In this document: positions 1 through 9,141 of the stretch, in pieces
Numbering within the stretch: position 1 is the stretch's first letter
Layout: each line of letters starts with the position of its first letter
Assembly: GCF_002806945.1 (NCBI RefSeq)
Contig: NZ_NIHC01000001.1
Coordinates: 744,001-808,000 of the forward strand
DNA length: 64,000 bases
Reading direction: 5' to 3'
Origin: Marinobacter salexigens
GTDB taxonomy: Bacteria; Pseudomonadota; Gammaproteobacteria; Pseudomonadales; Oleiphilaceae
Notes under the pieces: generated by a model
What the model saw: the letters and a program-made list of their open reading frames with translations, nothing else
The model's database searches: none
Told to the model about the DNA's origin: nothing
Program-made: the position numbers and the translations under genes

Positions 1-1079
1 ACCTTAATCTGGTTCGCTCTGATGCGGCCGTCTCAATTTACTTGCCAACCACGCCGCTTAGCCGTGAAGTTGAAGCGAGCCGAATCAATCTTGGAAACCT
101 GGTTAAAAAGGCAGTCAGTCAACTGGAAGCCAATGGCCTGGATAAGCGGCGCATTGCACAGCTCCAAGAGCAGTTTGACGATCTGGCGGCTGATCTGGAT
201 TTCTGGAACCATCAGGCGAACAGTCTCGCGATTCTCGCTACGCCAGAGTCTTTGCGTACCTACCGCATGGCTAACAACCTGAAAGATATCGTTGAGGTGT
301 CCGACCGCTTCCACCTGAAGCCGTTACTGCGCGCTGTTACATTTCCCCATACGGCACATATCCTGGCGCTTTCAGAGAATGCTGTGAGATTGATTGAAGT
401 GTCGGCTGACTTGCCGGCGAGAGAGGTGACAGTGGCGGATATGCCCGGGGATCTCACATCAGTTGTTGGTGATGCAACCATCAAGAACTACTCAGGTACC
501 GGACACAGGCATGGCGCTCAAGAGCATAGCTCTTATCTTGCACGTTATGTACGCAAGATCAATAGCTTATTGCGCCCGGTACTTATGCGCTCCGACCGCC
601 CGCTGATTCTTGCCTCGGCGAAACCATTGGAAGCATTGTTCCGTTCCTTAAGCGCAATTCCGGCACTTCCTGATGCTATTTCCGGAAACCCCGAACATCT
701 GAGTAATGCAGAGTTGGCAAGTGCAGCAAGGCCTGTACTGGATGCCCACTATGCGAGCCAGATTGAGGATTTCCACCACCTGTTCGAAGAGCGAGCTGGG
801 CAGAACCGGTCAACTACGGATATATCCGATGCAGCCCGATTAGCAACGTATGGCGGAATCGACAGCTTGCTTATTGATATCGACAGTGTGGTTGATGGCT
901 ACGTGGATGATGAAACCGGTGAAGTTGAGTTTGGCTCACACGAAGACGCAATCAGTTACGGAGTGATTGATGAAATAGCGGGCCGGGCACTGCGTACAGG
1001 TGCGAAGGTAATGGCTGTCCGCAAGGACGATATTCCGGGCCGCCATGATCTGGCAGCTATCTCGCGTTATCCGATTTGA
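1..1079 (+). CDS. baeRF-family protein, 5' end missing
   Basis: The frame is open from the window edge, so the start lies upstream. The first visible residues include an SIYLPTTPL-like stretch followed by an Arg/Leu-rich helix, typical of bacterial archaeo-eukaryotic release-factor-like (baeRF) proteins. These are eRF1-related proteins of uncertain role, suggested to act on ribosomes. About 359 residues are visible and no GGQ motif is seen. The TGA stop overlaps the upstream region of zapE, whose likely start is 35 bp further on. The family assignment is by resemblance; I cannot say which baeRF subfamily it belongs to. Confidence 0.6.
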   Translation, partial: LNLVRSDAAVSIYLPTTPLSREVEASRINLGNLVKKAVSQLEANGLDKRRIAQLQEQFDDLAADLDFWNHQANSLAILATPESLRTYRMANNLKDIVEVSDRFHLKPLLRAVTFPHTAHILALSENAVRLIEVSADLPAREVTVADMPGDLTSVVGDATIKNYSGTGHRHGAQEHSSYLARYVRKINSLLRPVLMRSDRPLILASAKPLEALFRSLSAIPALPDAISGNPEHLSNAELASAARPVLDAHYASQIEDFHHLFEERAGQNRSTTDISDAARLATYGGIDSLLIDIDSVVDGYVDDETGEVEFGSHEDAISYGVIDEIAGRALRTGAKVMAVRKDDIPGRHDLAAISRYPI

Positions 1080-1113
1080 TGCCATACTCGATCAGAGGGA
1101 CCGCTGTCATTAT

Positions 1114-2244
1114 ATGAAACCATGCAGTTCTATGGCGACAGCGCTCTCTCCTGAAGCAGCCTATCAGCGTGCGCTGGCCTCAGGCTTTAAAAACGACCCA
1201 GCCCAAGAGAAGGCTGCCAGGTGCTTGCAGCAATGCTATGAGCAGTTGCAGGTGGGTGCTGCTGATGTTCAGGGCGTGTATTTGTGGGGGCCGGTTGGGC
1301 GGGGTAAAACCTGGTTGATGGATCGCTTTCACCAAGCTTTGACCGTGCCGGCCCGGCGGCAGCATTTTCACCATTTTATGCGCTGGGTGCATCAGCGCTT
1401 GTTTCAGCTGACCGGGCAGGAGGACCCACTTCGTTTGCTTGCCGAGGAGTTAGCGGCAGAAGCCAAAGTGCTGTGTTTCGATGAGCTGTTTGTCAGTGAT
1501 ATCGGGGATGCCGTATTGATTGGCGGCTTGTTTCAGCATTTGTTTGCTCAGGGCCTGGTTCTGGTGGCGACATCCAACCAGCCGCCCGACGAACTTTACA
1601 AAGATGGGTTCAACCGCGAGCGCCTGTTACCCGCCATAGAGGCGATCAAGAAAAATACGCAAGTGCTGAGTGTCGATGGTGGAGAAGATCATCGGCTCCA
1701 CCCCGGGGTGCTCCAGCAGCGCTATTGGGTTAACCAGCCGCAAGCACTGGAGGCGGTGTTTTGGGAACTGCTTGGTGAGAATGGAGAGGCCAGGTGTGAA
1801 CCAGTTCTTATAGGGCACCAGGAAATAAAAGTAGTGCTGCGTAGTCAGCACCTTTTGTGGTGTCGTTATGATGACTTGTGTGAGCAGAAGCTGTCGGCTC
1901 AGGACTTTATCGAGTTGTGCGACCGCTTTTCCCATCTCTTTTTAAGTGACGTGCCACAACTTGCAGGTGGCAGCCAGCAAGCTGCTATTGCCCGCGGTAC
2001 TGAAGATGGTGTGACCCAGGTAAAAGCGGGGGATCGTCAACTGCCCACATTAACCCATCAGGATGACGGCGCTCGCCGGTTCATTGCCTTGGTCGACGAA
2101 TGTTACGACAGGGGCGTTCCTCTATACCTGGATGCTGCCGTGCCAATGAATGAACTCTACTCCAAGGGTGCGCTGGCTTTTCCATTCCAGCGCACCCTGA
2201 GTCGTTTGCAGGAAATGCAATTGCAGCGTTTCCTGCAAACCTGA
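1114..2244 (+). CDS. zapE: AFG1-like ATPase / cell division protein ZapE
   Basis: AFG1/ZapE-family P-loop ATPase of about 376 residues, near the family's usual 370-400. A Walker A motif (GPVGRGKTWL) and a Walker B motif (LCFDELFV) are visible, followed by the family's VATSNQPPDELYKDG stretch (sensor 1 Asn) and an NRERLLPAI segment. ZapE is a cytoplasmic ATPase linked to FtsZ ring disassembly in E. coli; the mitochondrial homologue AFG1 helps turn over respiratory-chain proteins. I chose ATG 1114, behind an AGAGGGA ribosome site; ATG 1132 is an alternative. The gene converges on phaC with a 19-bp gap. Confidence 0.88.
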   Translation: MKPCSSMATALSPEAAYQRALASGFKNDPAQEKAARCLQQCYEQLQVGAADVQGVYLWGPVGRGKTWLMDRFHQALTVPARRQHFHHFMRWVHQRLFQLTGQEDPLRLLAEELAAEAKVLCFDELFVSDIGDAVLIGGLFQHLFAQGLVLVATSNQPPDELYKDGFNRERLLPAIEAIKKNTQVLSVDGGEDHRLHPGVLQQRYWVNQPQALEAVFWELLGENGEARCEPVLIGHQEIKVVLRSQHLLWCRYDDLCEQKLSAQDFIELCDRFSHLFLSDVPQLAGGSQQAAIARGTEDGVTQVKAGDRQLPTLTHQDDGARRFIALVDECYDRGVPLYLDAAVPMNELYSKGALAFPFQRTLSRLQEMQLQRFLQT

Positions 2245-2263
2245 CTACTGCACCAGCTAGCTA

Positions 2264-4075
2264 TTACATATCTGGTGCAGGTTCGTCTTTCACGTAGGCG
2301 CCCGGCGCTGGTTCGATGATTGGCAGTTTTCCATTCTCCGCGTGTCGGGCCTCTACCTCGCCACCGCCAAACTGCTCGGCCCAGGCAATCCAGTCTGGCC
2401 ACCAGGACCCTTCAGATTCCTCGGCCCCCTGTAGCCATGCATCGGGCTCCAGTCCTTCCTCCTCGTTAACTCGGTAACCGTATTTTTTTCGTTCCGGCGG
2501 GTTGATAATGCCAGCAATATGGCCAGAGCCACCAAGCACAAACCGAACAGGGCCGCCCAGGCAGCGAGAGCCTCTATAACAGGAAGTCCAAGGCGCAATG
2601 TGGTCTTCGATGGCTGAAGCAAAGTAGCTTGGAACTTTGACTTTACCCAGATCAATGGGTGTGCCGGCCAGCCCAATGCCACCAGGCTCACGCAGTTTGT
2701 TATTCAGGTACATGTTGCGCAGATAGAAACTGTGCATGGCCGCGGGCATGCGGGTTGCGTCTGAGTTCCAGTACAGTAAGTCGAAGGGGGCAGTGTCCTT
2801 GCCAAGCAGATAGTTGTTAACGAAGAACGACCATATCAAGCCATTGGCTCTCAGCATATTAAACGCCGTTGCCATGGATGCCCCGTCGAGATAGCCTTGT
2901 TTATCCATGGCCTTCTCAAGCTTGCTGATGGCGTCTTCATCGATGAACACTTTCAGATCGCCCACATCTGAAAAGTCCAGCATGCTGTTGAGAAAGGTTG
3001 CACTCTTGACCCGGTCATCTTCCCGGGCAGCCAGCCATGAAAGTGTGCACCCCAGCAGGGTGCCTCCAATGCAGTAGCCCACGGTATTGAGCTCTCGCTC
3101 GCCGGTCGCTTGTTCGATGGCATCCATGGCTGCTACAGGGCCTTCGAGCATGTAATCTTCAAAACTTTTATGGGCCAGCTCGGCTCCCGGGTTTATCCAG
3201 GAAATCACGAACACAGTATGACCATGTTCTACCCAATAGCGGATGAATGATTTTTTCTCGCCAAGATCGAGAATGTAGTATTTGTTGATCCAGGGTGGCA
3301 CTACCAACAAGGGTCTGCGATGAACCTTTTCTGTAGTTGGCCGGTACTGGATCAGTTGCATCAACTCATTCTGGTAGATCACATCCCCGGGTGTGTTGGC
3401 CAGGTTCTCACCAACTTTGAATGCGTCGGGGTCAGACATGCGAAAAGGCAGAGGGCCCTCGCCCTCATCCAGATCGCGCAACAGATTAGCCAGGCCCCGC
3501 AGCAGGTTAGCGCCCCGAGTCTGGATGGTTGTGCGCAGCACTTCCGGGTTGCTCAGGATAAAGTTGCTCGGCGCAAGAGCATCGGTCATCTGGCCCGTGA
3601 AGAAACGCAGTTTGAGCCTTGTATGCGGGTCCACGCCTCGCACGTCATCAAGGGTATCCATAATCCAGCGGTTTGATAACAGATAGGCCTGCTTGATGAC
3701 ATTAAAGGCAAGCGCATCTGTCCAGGCGTGGTCACGAAAACGCCCGTCACCCGGTTCGGGCTGAGCCACATCCAGGGGCTTTTTGCCAAGACCACTGTAC
3801 AACAAGCCCGACCAGAAGCGGCTGCTGTCCCGGATAAGCCGCATTTGCGCGAGAATGACGGTGTCAGGTTGCGTTGCAAGCTTTCCTGTCAGTTTTACGA
3901 AAGGTTTTGCAATGCTCTTGATGCTGGTGGCATTGGGTTCGCCGCCCCGTAGCCGGCGCATGATTGAGCGCTTCAGCAGGTTACGGCCATGCTCCCCAGC
4001 TCGTATTAACGACTGGGGCACAACGTCAGGCTCGAATTCGGGGGAAGAAGATTTCTTAATCGGTTTCTCGGACAT
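2264..4075 (-). CDS. phaC: class I poly(3-hydroxyalkanoate) synthase PhaC
   Basis: Polymerises 3-hydroxyacyl-CoA into polyhydroxyalkanoate at the granule surface. It has 603 residues, close to class I synthases. The lipase-like box GYCIGG carries the catalytic Cys near residue 335, with the partner Asp in DHIAPW (about 491) and the His in GSGHIAG (about 519). The N-terminal PhaC domain and the PWINKYYILDL stretch are typical. ATG 4075 was chosen because GGAG lies 9 nt before it; the frame stays open 30 codons further upstream without a good ribosome site. It lies 97 bp after phaB on the same strand, so the reductase supplying its monomer is next door. Confidence 0.95.
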   Translation of the reverse strand: MSEKPIKKSSSPEFEPDVVPQSLIRAGEHGRNLLKRSIMRRLRGGEPNATSIKSIAKPFVKLTGKLATQPDTVILAQMRLIRDSSRFWSGLLYSGLGKKPLDVAQPEPGDGRFRDHAWTDALAFNVIKQAYLLSNRWIMDTLDDVRGVDPHTRLKLRFFTGQMTDALAPSNFILSNPEVLRTTIQTRGANLLRGLANLLRDLDEGEGPLPFRMSDPDAFKVGENLANTPGDVIYQNELMQLIQYRPTTEKVHRRPLLVVPPWINKYYILDLGEKKSFIRYWVEHGHTVFVISWINPGAELAHKSFEDYMLEGPVAAMDAIEQATGERELNTVGYCIGGTLLGCTLSWLAAREDDRVKSATFLNSMLDFSDVGDLKVFIDEDAISKLEKAMDKQGYLDGASMATAFNMLRANGLIWSFFVNNYLLGKDTAPFDLLYWNSDATRMPAAMHSFYLRNMYLNNKLREPGGIGLAGTPIDLGKVKVPSYFASAIEDHIAPWTSCYRGSRCLGGPVRFVLGGSGHIAGIINPPERKKYGYRVNEEEGLEPDAWLQGAEESEGSWWPDWIAWAEQFGGGEVEARHAENGKLPIIEPAPGAYVKDEPAPDM

Positions 4076-4172
4076 AGGCACAGTCTCCACATCGCGGACA
4101 ACGGGCCGCGGACCTGTTAAAAAAGCTGCGACGAACGCAGGAATTGAGCGCGTTTGTCGCGGCAAAACTCAA

Positions 4173-4916
4173 CTACATATACACGCCACCATTCACATTA
4201 ATCTGCTGGCCTGTAATGTAATCGCCTTCAGCTGCCAGAAATACGACGGCCCGGGCGATTTCTTCGGGTTGGCCGAAGCGGCCCATGGGTACTCTTGAAA
4301 TGATCTGTTCACGGATATTTGCGGGCACCTGTGCCAACATTTCAGTTTCGGTAAAACCGGGAGCAATGGCGTTTACTGTAACGTTGTGCTTTGCAGCTTC
4401 AAGCGCCAGGGTTTTTGTAAAAGCGATGATACCGCCCTTACTCGCCGCATAGTTGGCCTGCCCGAAGTTGCCAGCCTGGCCAACGAACGAGGTTATGTTG
4501 ATGATGCGGCCGTATTTTTGCTCCAACATGATGTTCAGCACTTCAGAACATGTGGCGTAGACGCTTCCCAGGTTGGTATCAAGCACCTCGTTCCAATCGT
4601 CGTCTGTGAGCTTCCTCATGGACCTGTCCCGGGTAATACCAGCATTGTTTACCAGTATGTCGATGCGCCCCCAGGTATCGTGAACCTCCTTGATCATACT
4701 CCGTGCCTCGGGCATTTTTGAAAGATCTGCCTGAATGGCCAGCGCCCGGACGCCAATGGCTTCGAGTTCTTTTATAACGGCGTCTGCATCGGACGCCCTG
4801 GAGCGGTAATTAATGGCGACATCAGCGCCGCGCTGGGCAAGCTGAAGCGCGATGTGGCGTCCGATCCCACGGGATCCACCGGTAACGATTGCTATTTTGC
4901 CTTTCAGATCCTGCAT
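4173..4916 (-). CDS. phaB: acetoacetyl-CoA reductase PhaB (FabG-like SDR)
   Basis: Short-chain dehydrogenase of 247 residues with a GGSRGIG nucleotide site (about 13-19), NNAG, and catalytic Ser143, Tyr156 and Lys160 (YAASK). PhaB reduces acetoacetyl-CoA to (R)-3-hydroxybutyryl-CoA with NADPH, the monomer for PhaC. Sequence alone cannot separate PhaB from FabG; placement between phaZ and phaC favours PhaB. AAGGAGAG sits just before ATG 4916. A 155-bp gap separates it from phaZ, enough for its own promoter. No phaA thiolase or phasin gene lies nearby. Confidence 0.85.
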   Translation of the reverse strand: MQDLKGKIAIVTGGSRGIGRHIALQLAQRGADVAINYRSRASDADAVIKELEAIGVRALAIQADLSKMPEARSMIKEVHDTWGRIDILVNNAGITRDRSMRKLTDDDWNEVLDTNLGSVYATCSEVLNIMLEQKYGRIINITSFVGQAGNFGQANYAASKGGIIAFTKTLALEAAKHNVTVNAIAPGFTETEMLAQVPANIREQIISRVPMGRFGQPEEIARAVVFLAAEGDYITGQQINVNGGVYM

Positions 4917-5071
4917 GGCACTCTCCTTGGTCTGTTGTTGTTACTTCACACTTCGAATTATATTTATTGGATGAATACAACATGGCAACACGCAATACGT
5001 TTGCGAGGTACTCCTAAATCAAGCTAGCAGAGCCCTTCTGGCTTCACAAGGAGCCAGGTCAAAGCAACGCA

Positions 5072-6289
5072 TCATGCTGAGCGAATGAAGTCCCGCAGCT
5101 TTGGAGCAATGGATTCGCGCCACTGGCTACCGTTGAAAACACCGTAATGGCCAACGCCTTCCTGCAGGTGTTGCACCCTGCGGGAATCTGGCACATTCAC
5201 GCACAAACTATGGGCGGCGCGAGTTTGGCCTGGGCTGGAGATGTCGTCTTTTTCACCTTCTACCGTCATCAGGGCGGTATTGCGAATGGCCGCCGGCTTT
5301 ACGAGTCGTCCCCGGTGTTCAAAGCAGCCTCTGGCCAGATGAAACTCCTGAAAAACACGCTGAATAGTGTCCAGGTAATAGGTGGCTGGCAGATCCATTA
5401 CGGCCAGATATTCGTCGTAGAAGTTGCGGTGACGAGTAACCTTGTCGGATTGCTCGTCGCGAATGGAGCGGAACAAACCGCGGTATGCGTCAACATGGCG
5501 GTCGAAGTTCATATTCACAAAGCCGGCCAGTTGAAGGAATCCAGGGTAAACCTTTCGCATAGCCCCGGGGTAGGGAGCCGGAACCGGATGGACGAGATTG
5601 CGTTTGAACCAGGCCAGTTTGTTCTTGGTGGCGAGTTTGCATGGGGCAGTCGGGTCCACGCGGCCATCTACCGGGCCACTCATGAGTGCCAGAGAACGCG
5701 GTGTTGCAGGGTGGCCATCTTCAGCCATGATTGCCGTAGCCGCAAGCACCGGTACGACAGGCTGGCAGACCGCGAGTACGTGAGTGTCTGGGCCTAGATG
5801 GTCAATAAATTCAATTACATAGTCGATGTAGTCGTCAAGGCCAAAGTCTCCATCGGAAAGCGGTACCTTGCAGGCATCACGCCAGTCTGTAATGTATACG
5901 TCGTGCTCTGGCAGCATGGCCTCTACCGTGCCGCGCAGAAGCGAGGCAAAATGGCCAGACAGCGGCGCAACGATCAGCAATTTGGGGTCGTTGGGACGCT
6001 GCACGTCGCGCTGGAAGTGCTTCAGCTGAGCAAAAGGTTTGCGCTTTACAACGGTTTCACTAACCCCAACCACTTCCCCGTCACAAATTGTTGTTGACAG
6101 GTTGAATGCAGGTTTTGGGTAGCGGCGGGTAAGATCACCAAACACACCATAGGCAGAGGCTACGCTGCGTGCACCAGGAATGCGGGAGACCGGGCTCCAG
6201 GGGTGCTGGAGCAGTGTGCTTTGGGCTTTGGTCAACAAACGCACCGGCTCCAGTGCTACTCGGCCTATCTCGTGGGCAAAATACATCAT
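5072..6289 (-). CDS. phaZ: intracellular polyhydroxyalkanoate depolymerase
   Basis: Intracellular PHB depolymerase of 405 residues that mobilises stored granules to 3-hydroxybutyrate units. It matches the Ralstonia PhaZ1-type family: an N-terminal MMYFAHE-like start, the DWRDACKVPLSDGDFGLDDY segment, and a VCQPVVP motif in which Cys replaces the Ser of an ordinary lipase box. The EGVGHYGVFNG stretch near the C-terminus carries the likely catalytic His. The start is one of two adjacent ATG codons (6289 or 6286), preceded by AGGA. It is first of three PHA genes in the order phaZ-phaB-phaC, so storage and mobilisation genes sit together. Confidence 0.9.
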   Translation of the reverse strand: MMYFAHEIGRVALEPVRLLTKAQSTLLQHPWSPVSRIPGARSVASAYGVFGDLTRRYPKPAFNLSTTICDGEVVGVSETVVKRKPFAQLKHFQRDVQRPNDPKLLIVAPLSGHFASLLRGTVEAMLPEHDVYITDWRDACKVPLSDGDFGLDDYIDYVIEFIDHLGPDTHVLAVCQPVVPVLAATAIMAEDGHPATPRSLALMSGPVDGRVDPTAPCKLATKNKLAWFKRNLVHPVPAPYPGAMRKVYPGFLQLAGFVNMNFDRHVDAYRGLFRSIRDEQSDKVTRHRNFYDEYLAVMDLPATYYLDTIQRVFQEFHLARGCFEHRGRLVKPAAIRNTALMTVEGEKDDISSPGQTRAAHSLCVNVPDSRRVQHLQEGVGHYGVFNGSQWRESIAPKLRDFIRSA

Positions 6290-6450
6290 AATATTGTCCT
6301 ACTTGGGTTCCGGGTTATGGCCTCGCGTGCCAGCAGGTTATTGGCAAACAGGGTTTTCCACATTAACACCTTTCTGGAAAACCGAAACAAGAAGCTGAAA
6401 GTGTTTACACTTTTGAAGGTTGCGGGTGATTTAACACTAAAGAGCCAACT

Positions 6451-6478
6451 TTGCGCTTCTCAAGCGAATCTTTACTAT
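6451..6478 (+). promoter_or_regulatory. candidate sigma-70 promoter for the 6510 gene
   Basis: TTGCGC (6451-6456), a 16-bp spacer, then TACTAT (6473-6478). The spacing is good and the boxes are moderately conserved. The predicted transcript would begin about 25 bp before ATG 6510. Confidence 0.4.
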
Positions 6479-6509
6479 AGAGCTCGCCACCTCTTTCCAT
6501 AAGGCTTTC

Positions 6510-6878
6510 ATGAAATTTCCGACTGTTACCGTGATTCTGGTTATAGCTGCTCTGGCATTTGTTCTATGGGATCAAACCCGTGAGCAGCCACAAGCCGTTG
6601 ATGCAAGCCGGTTTACCAACCTGGGATCGAACCCCGCAAAACTCAGCGACACCGTAGACTGGCTGGTTACACAGGTGCCCTCGTTATGCGAACAGGCCAC
6701 TGGCCAGGCTAAGGGTACTGAAGCTAGTGCCAGTTGCGTCAAGCAGGCAAGAACCCGCACCTCAGCTTGCCGGCGCGGGATCTACGATAGATTCCCAGGC
6801 GTTGTAAGCTCAGATGCGGTCTTTCGGGATGTGTCGATTACGCTGATTAACTGTCTTGTGCAGGATGCATCACCTTAG
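6510..6878 (+). CDS. small membrane-anchored or secreted protein, unknown
   Basis: I do not recognise this 122-residue protein. Residues about 4-22 (VTVILVIAALAFVLW) form one hydrophobic helix, either an uncleaved anchor or a signal peptide, so the rest should face the periplasm. Four Cys residues (in SLCEQ, ASCVKQ, SACRRG and NCLVQ) could form two disulfides there. The 3' end overlaps the end of the convergent P450 gene by 9 bp. The ribosome site is modest (AAGG). Function unknown. Confidence 0.6.
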   Translation: MKFPTVTVILVIAALAFVLWDQTREQPQAVDASRFTNLGSNPAKLSDTVDWLVTQVPSLCEQATGQAKGTEASASCVKQARTRTSACRRGIYDRFPGVVSSDAVFRDVSITLINCLVQDASP

Positions 6879-8012
6879 TACCACCGGCACACGGTGATAC
6901 CCGCCCACAGGCGCCACTTCCCGCTCCAGCGGCTCTCCGGGGGCTAGTTCAATTGTCTGCACAGACGTGAGAATAGTCTGCAGAGCGATACGCAGTTCCC
7001 ATGTAGCTAGCAGCCTGCCTGGGCAGACGTGTTTGCCAGCACCATATAGGAGGTTGTTGGCTGCATTGCCTTCCGGGTCAAACTGGCTGTTGTCGAACAC
7101 AGATTCATCGCGGTTGGCGGAAGTCCAGTTCAATTTCACCCGCGCACCAGCAGGGATCTCCCGGCTACCGATATGAACGGGGCAGGTGGTTACACGGCGG
7201 TTGGATACAAACGGGTTATCCAGGCGCAGTATCTCATTGATGATGGCTTCGGCTTCAGGATTGGAGGCTTCTCGCACCTGCTTAAGTAGTTCAGGATGCT
7301 GGGCCAAGTGAGCGATGATGACGCCAACACACAGCGCGATGGAGCCCAGATCCCCGCCTGTCCAGTTACGCAGAATTGAAACCAGTTCCGCTTCGGTCAG
7401 TTCACGCCCATTCACTGTTTCGCGGCATAGCTTTGTCGTCAAATCGTCGGGAGCGCTAGCACCAGCAGCACGTCGTGGTTGGACAACCGAGCGAATAATT
7501 CCATCAAACTGCTCAGCAACCTCTGCCATCCGCCTGTGGTCGCCGGAGCGGGTGGCAGCATGGTTTTCTTTCATCCAGGCCAGTAGCTTTGGTTCTAGCT
7601 CCTCAGGCCACCCCAGCCAGGCGCACTGGGCGCGAACGGCAAATACTGCACCTATATCGTTAACGGCATCCAGTACTTCACCTTTGGGCAACTCAGCGAT
7701 TAGTTGGTTGGCAACGCGCTTGAAGGCTGGCACGAATGGTTCCACCGCTTCCTGGCTGAGATACCGCTCGATCAGGTTTCGGTAGAGCGTGTGTTCCTCC
7801 CCATCAAGCCCGTTCGGAACTTGTAGGTAGCGGGAAACCTGGCTGGAAAAACGCTCATGATCCAGGGCGGCGGCCAAAACGTCGGCATGCCGCAGCAGCA
7901 CCCATTCACCCCTGATGTTTCGCACAACTGGATGCTTCGGGCGCAGCTCATCGGTATACGCTCTCAAGTCCCGGCCAGTTGCGGACAAGTCATCCGGCAT
8001 GTGGTCTGTCAT
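6870..8012 (-). CDS. cytochrome P450
   Basis: Soluble bacterial P450 of 380 residues. The heme-binding loop reads YGAGKHVCPG (Cys about 330), with Tyr where Phe is usual. ExxR is present as EILR (about 260-263). The I-helix reads NWTGGDLGS (about 216-224), so the usual acid-Thr pair for oxygen activation is replaced by Asp-Leu-Gly-Ser. ATG 8012 follows a strong AAAGGAG; the frame stays open 21 codons upstream. No ferredoxin or reductase gene is adjacent, so the redox partner is encoded elsewhere. The substrate is unknown. Confidence 0.9.
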   Translation of the reverse strand: MTDHMPDDLSATGRDLRAYTDELRPKHPVVRNIRGEWVLLRHADVLAAALDHERFSSQVSRYLQVPNGLDGEEHTLYRNLIERYLSQEAVEPFVPAFKRVANQLIAELPKGEVLDAVNDIGAVFAVRAQCAWLGWPEELEPKLLAWMKENHAATRSGDHRRMAEVAEQFDGIIRSVVQPRRAAGASAPDDLTTKLCRETVNGRELTEAELVSILRNWTGGDLGSIALCVGVIIAHLAQHPELLKQVREASNPEAEAIINEILRLDNPFVSNRRVTTCPVHIGSREIPAGARVKLNWTSANRDESVFDNSQFDPEGNAANNLLYGAGKHVCPGRLLATWELRIALQTILTSVQTIELAPGEPLEREVAPVGGYHRVPVVLR

Positions 8013-8144
8013 AGTGACTCCTTTGCCATCAAAATCATATTGCCTGGCCAGCATAGCGGTAATTGCTTGAATCAAAAATGCGAAAGCGCAAGACTGCGGG
8101 GGATTTGCCCGGTATTTTGCCTGATCGACAGAAAAGGAGAGTCC

Positions 8145-8576
8145 ATGCTTATTTGTGGTGTTGAACTAAGTGGAAGTGATGCCGTGGTGTGTTTGCTGAA
8201 TCTGGATGCAGGGCAGTTCAGCCTGCCGGATACCAAGGTTCGCAAAATCACCTTGAAGAAGAACCACACCCGTGAGGATCTCCAGGCATTTCAGGCGTCT
8301 TTTGCAGCGTTTCTGGCAGAACACGGGGTGAAAAAGGTGGCCATCAAAGAGCGCATGCCCAAAGGCAAGTTTGCCGGTGGTGCCATCAGTTTCAAAATGG
8401 AAGCAGCTATTCAATTGATGCGAGAGACGGATGTTGAGGTAGAGTTGCTTTCATCAGCAACCATCAAATCAACATTGTCTGCCAAGCCGCTGCCCATTCC
8501 TTTTGCAGAGACAGGGTTGAAGATGTTTCAGGAAGCGGCGTTTGTTGCGGCTTATGCAGGGCATCTGGCGAAGTAG
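8145..8576 (+). CDS. DUF3010 family protein
   Basis: A 143-residue protein opening MLICGVELSGSDA, an RNase H-like/RuvX-like strand pattern, and containing KERMPKGKFAGGA. It fits DUF3010, a small gammaproteobacterial family of unknown function. ATG 8145 was chosen because AAAAGGAGA stands just before it; the frame continues far upstream through the P450 region without support. It is transcribed divergently from the P450 and convergently with the YtoQ gene. Confidence 0.75.
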   Translation: MLICGVELSGSDAVVCLLNLDAGQFSLPDTKVRKITLKKNHTREDLQAFQASFAAFLAEHGVKKVAIKERMPKGKFAGGAISFKMEAAIQLMRETDVEVELLSSATIKSTLSAKPLPIPFAETGLKMFQEAAFVAAYAGHLAK

Positions 8577-8609
8577 CCGCGCTTGGCACTTCGCCTGATG
8601 CACATCCTG

Positions 8610-9053
8610 TTACTGTGCTGTTGTAACGTATTTCAGAATCTCGACCACCTGCTCGGGAGTTTGCGCCCACGCCATGGCGGATGCGTCTACTTCCTTCAGT
8701 GGGTGGATAATGTCTTCAGCGTGCAGGGTAACGTAGGGCGTGCCCATAGCGGCACAGTAGCCGGCATCAAAGGCCGCGTTCCATTGTTTGTACTTGTCAC
8801 CGAAACGGATCACCGCCAAATCGCATTGCTCCAGCAGAGTTTTGGTGCGAATGCCGTTTACCTTGGATGACTGGTGATCCCGCCAAAAACCTACATCTGG
8901 CTTGCCCAGCATATCGCCGGCTGCATCGCTGGCTTCGTGGTTTGTAACCGGTGCGGTGAATTCCACAGGTAATCCCGCGGCTTCTGCTCCAGCCTGAATT
9001 TGCTCACGCCAATCAGTGTGAATTTCGCCAGAGAGATACACAGTCCAAATCAT
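8610..9053 (-). CDS. YtoQ family protein
   Basis: 147 residues matching the YtoQ family, a nucleoside 2-deoxyribosyltransferase-like fold: YLSGEIHTDWREQI at the N-terminus, FTAPVTNHEASD, then DLAVIRFGDKYKQWNAAFDAG. The first motif and the Asp/Trp-Asn-Ala-Ala segment are where related enzymes bind nucleosides or nucleotide sugars, but no reaction is established for YtoQ. TAGGAGAA precedes the ATG. It stands alone between convergent DUF3010 and the thioesterase. Confidence 0.8.
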   Translation of the reverse strand: MIWTVYLSGEIHTDWREQIQAGAEAAGLPVEFTAPVTNHEASDAAGDMLGKPDVGFWRDHQSSKVNGIRTKTLLEQCDLAVIRFGDKYKQWNAAFDAGYCAAMGTPYVTLHAEDIIHPLKEVDASAMAWAQTPEQVVEILKYVTTAQ

Positions 9054-9141
9054 GGAGTTCTCCTAAGTAAAATGGATAAGGGGAGGGTTCAAACCTGCGA
9101 AGCCCTATTATAGCCCAGCAAGTTAGAGATTCTCAGCCCGG

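Noticed and set aside
5147-5797. 216-codon frame antisense to phaZ
   Set aside because: It mirrors a well-supported PHA depolymerase gene, has no ribosome site and no recognisable domain.
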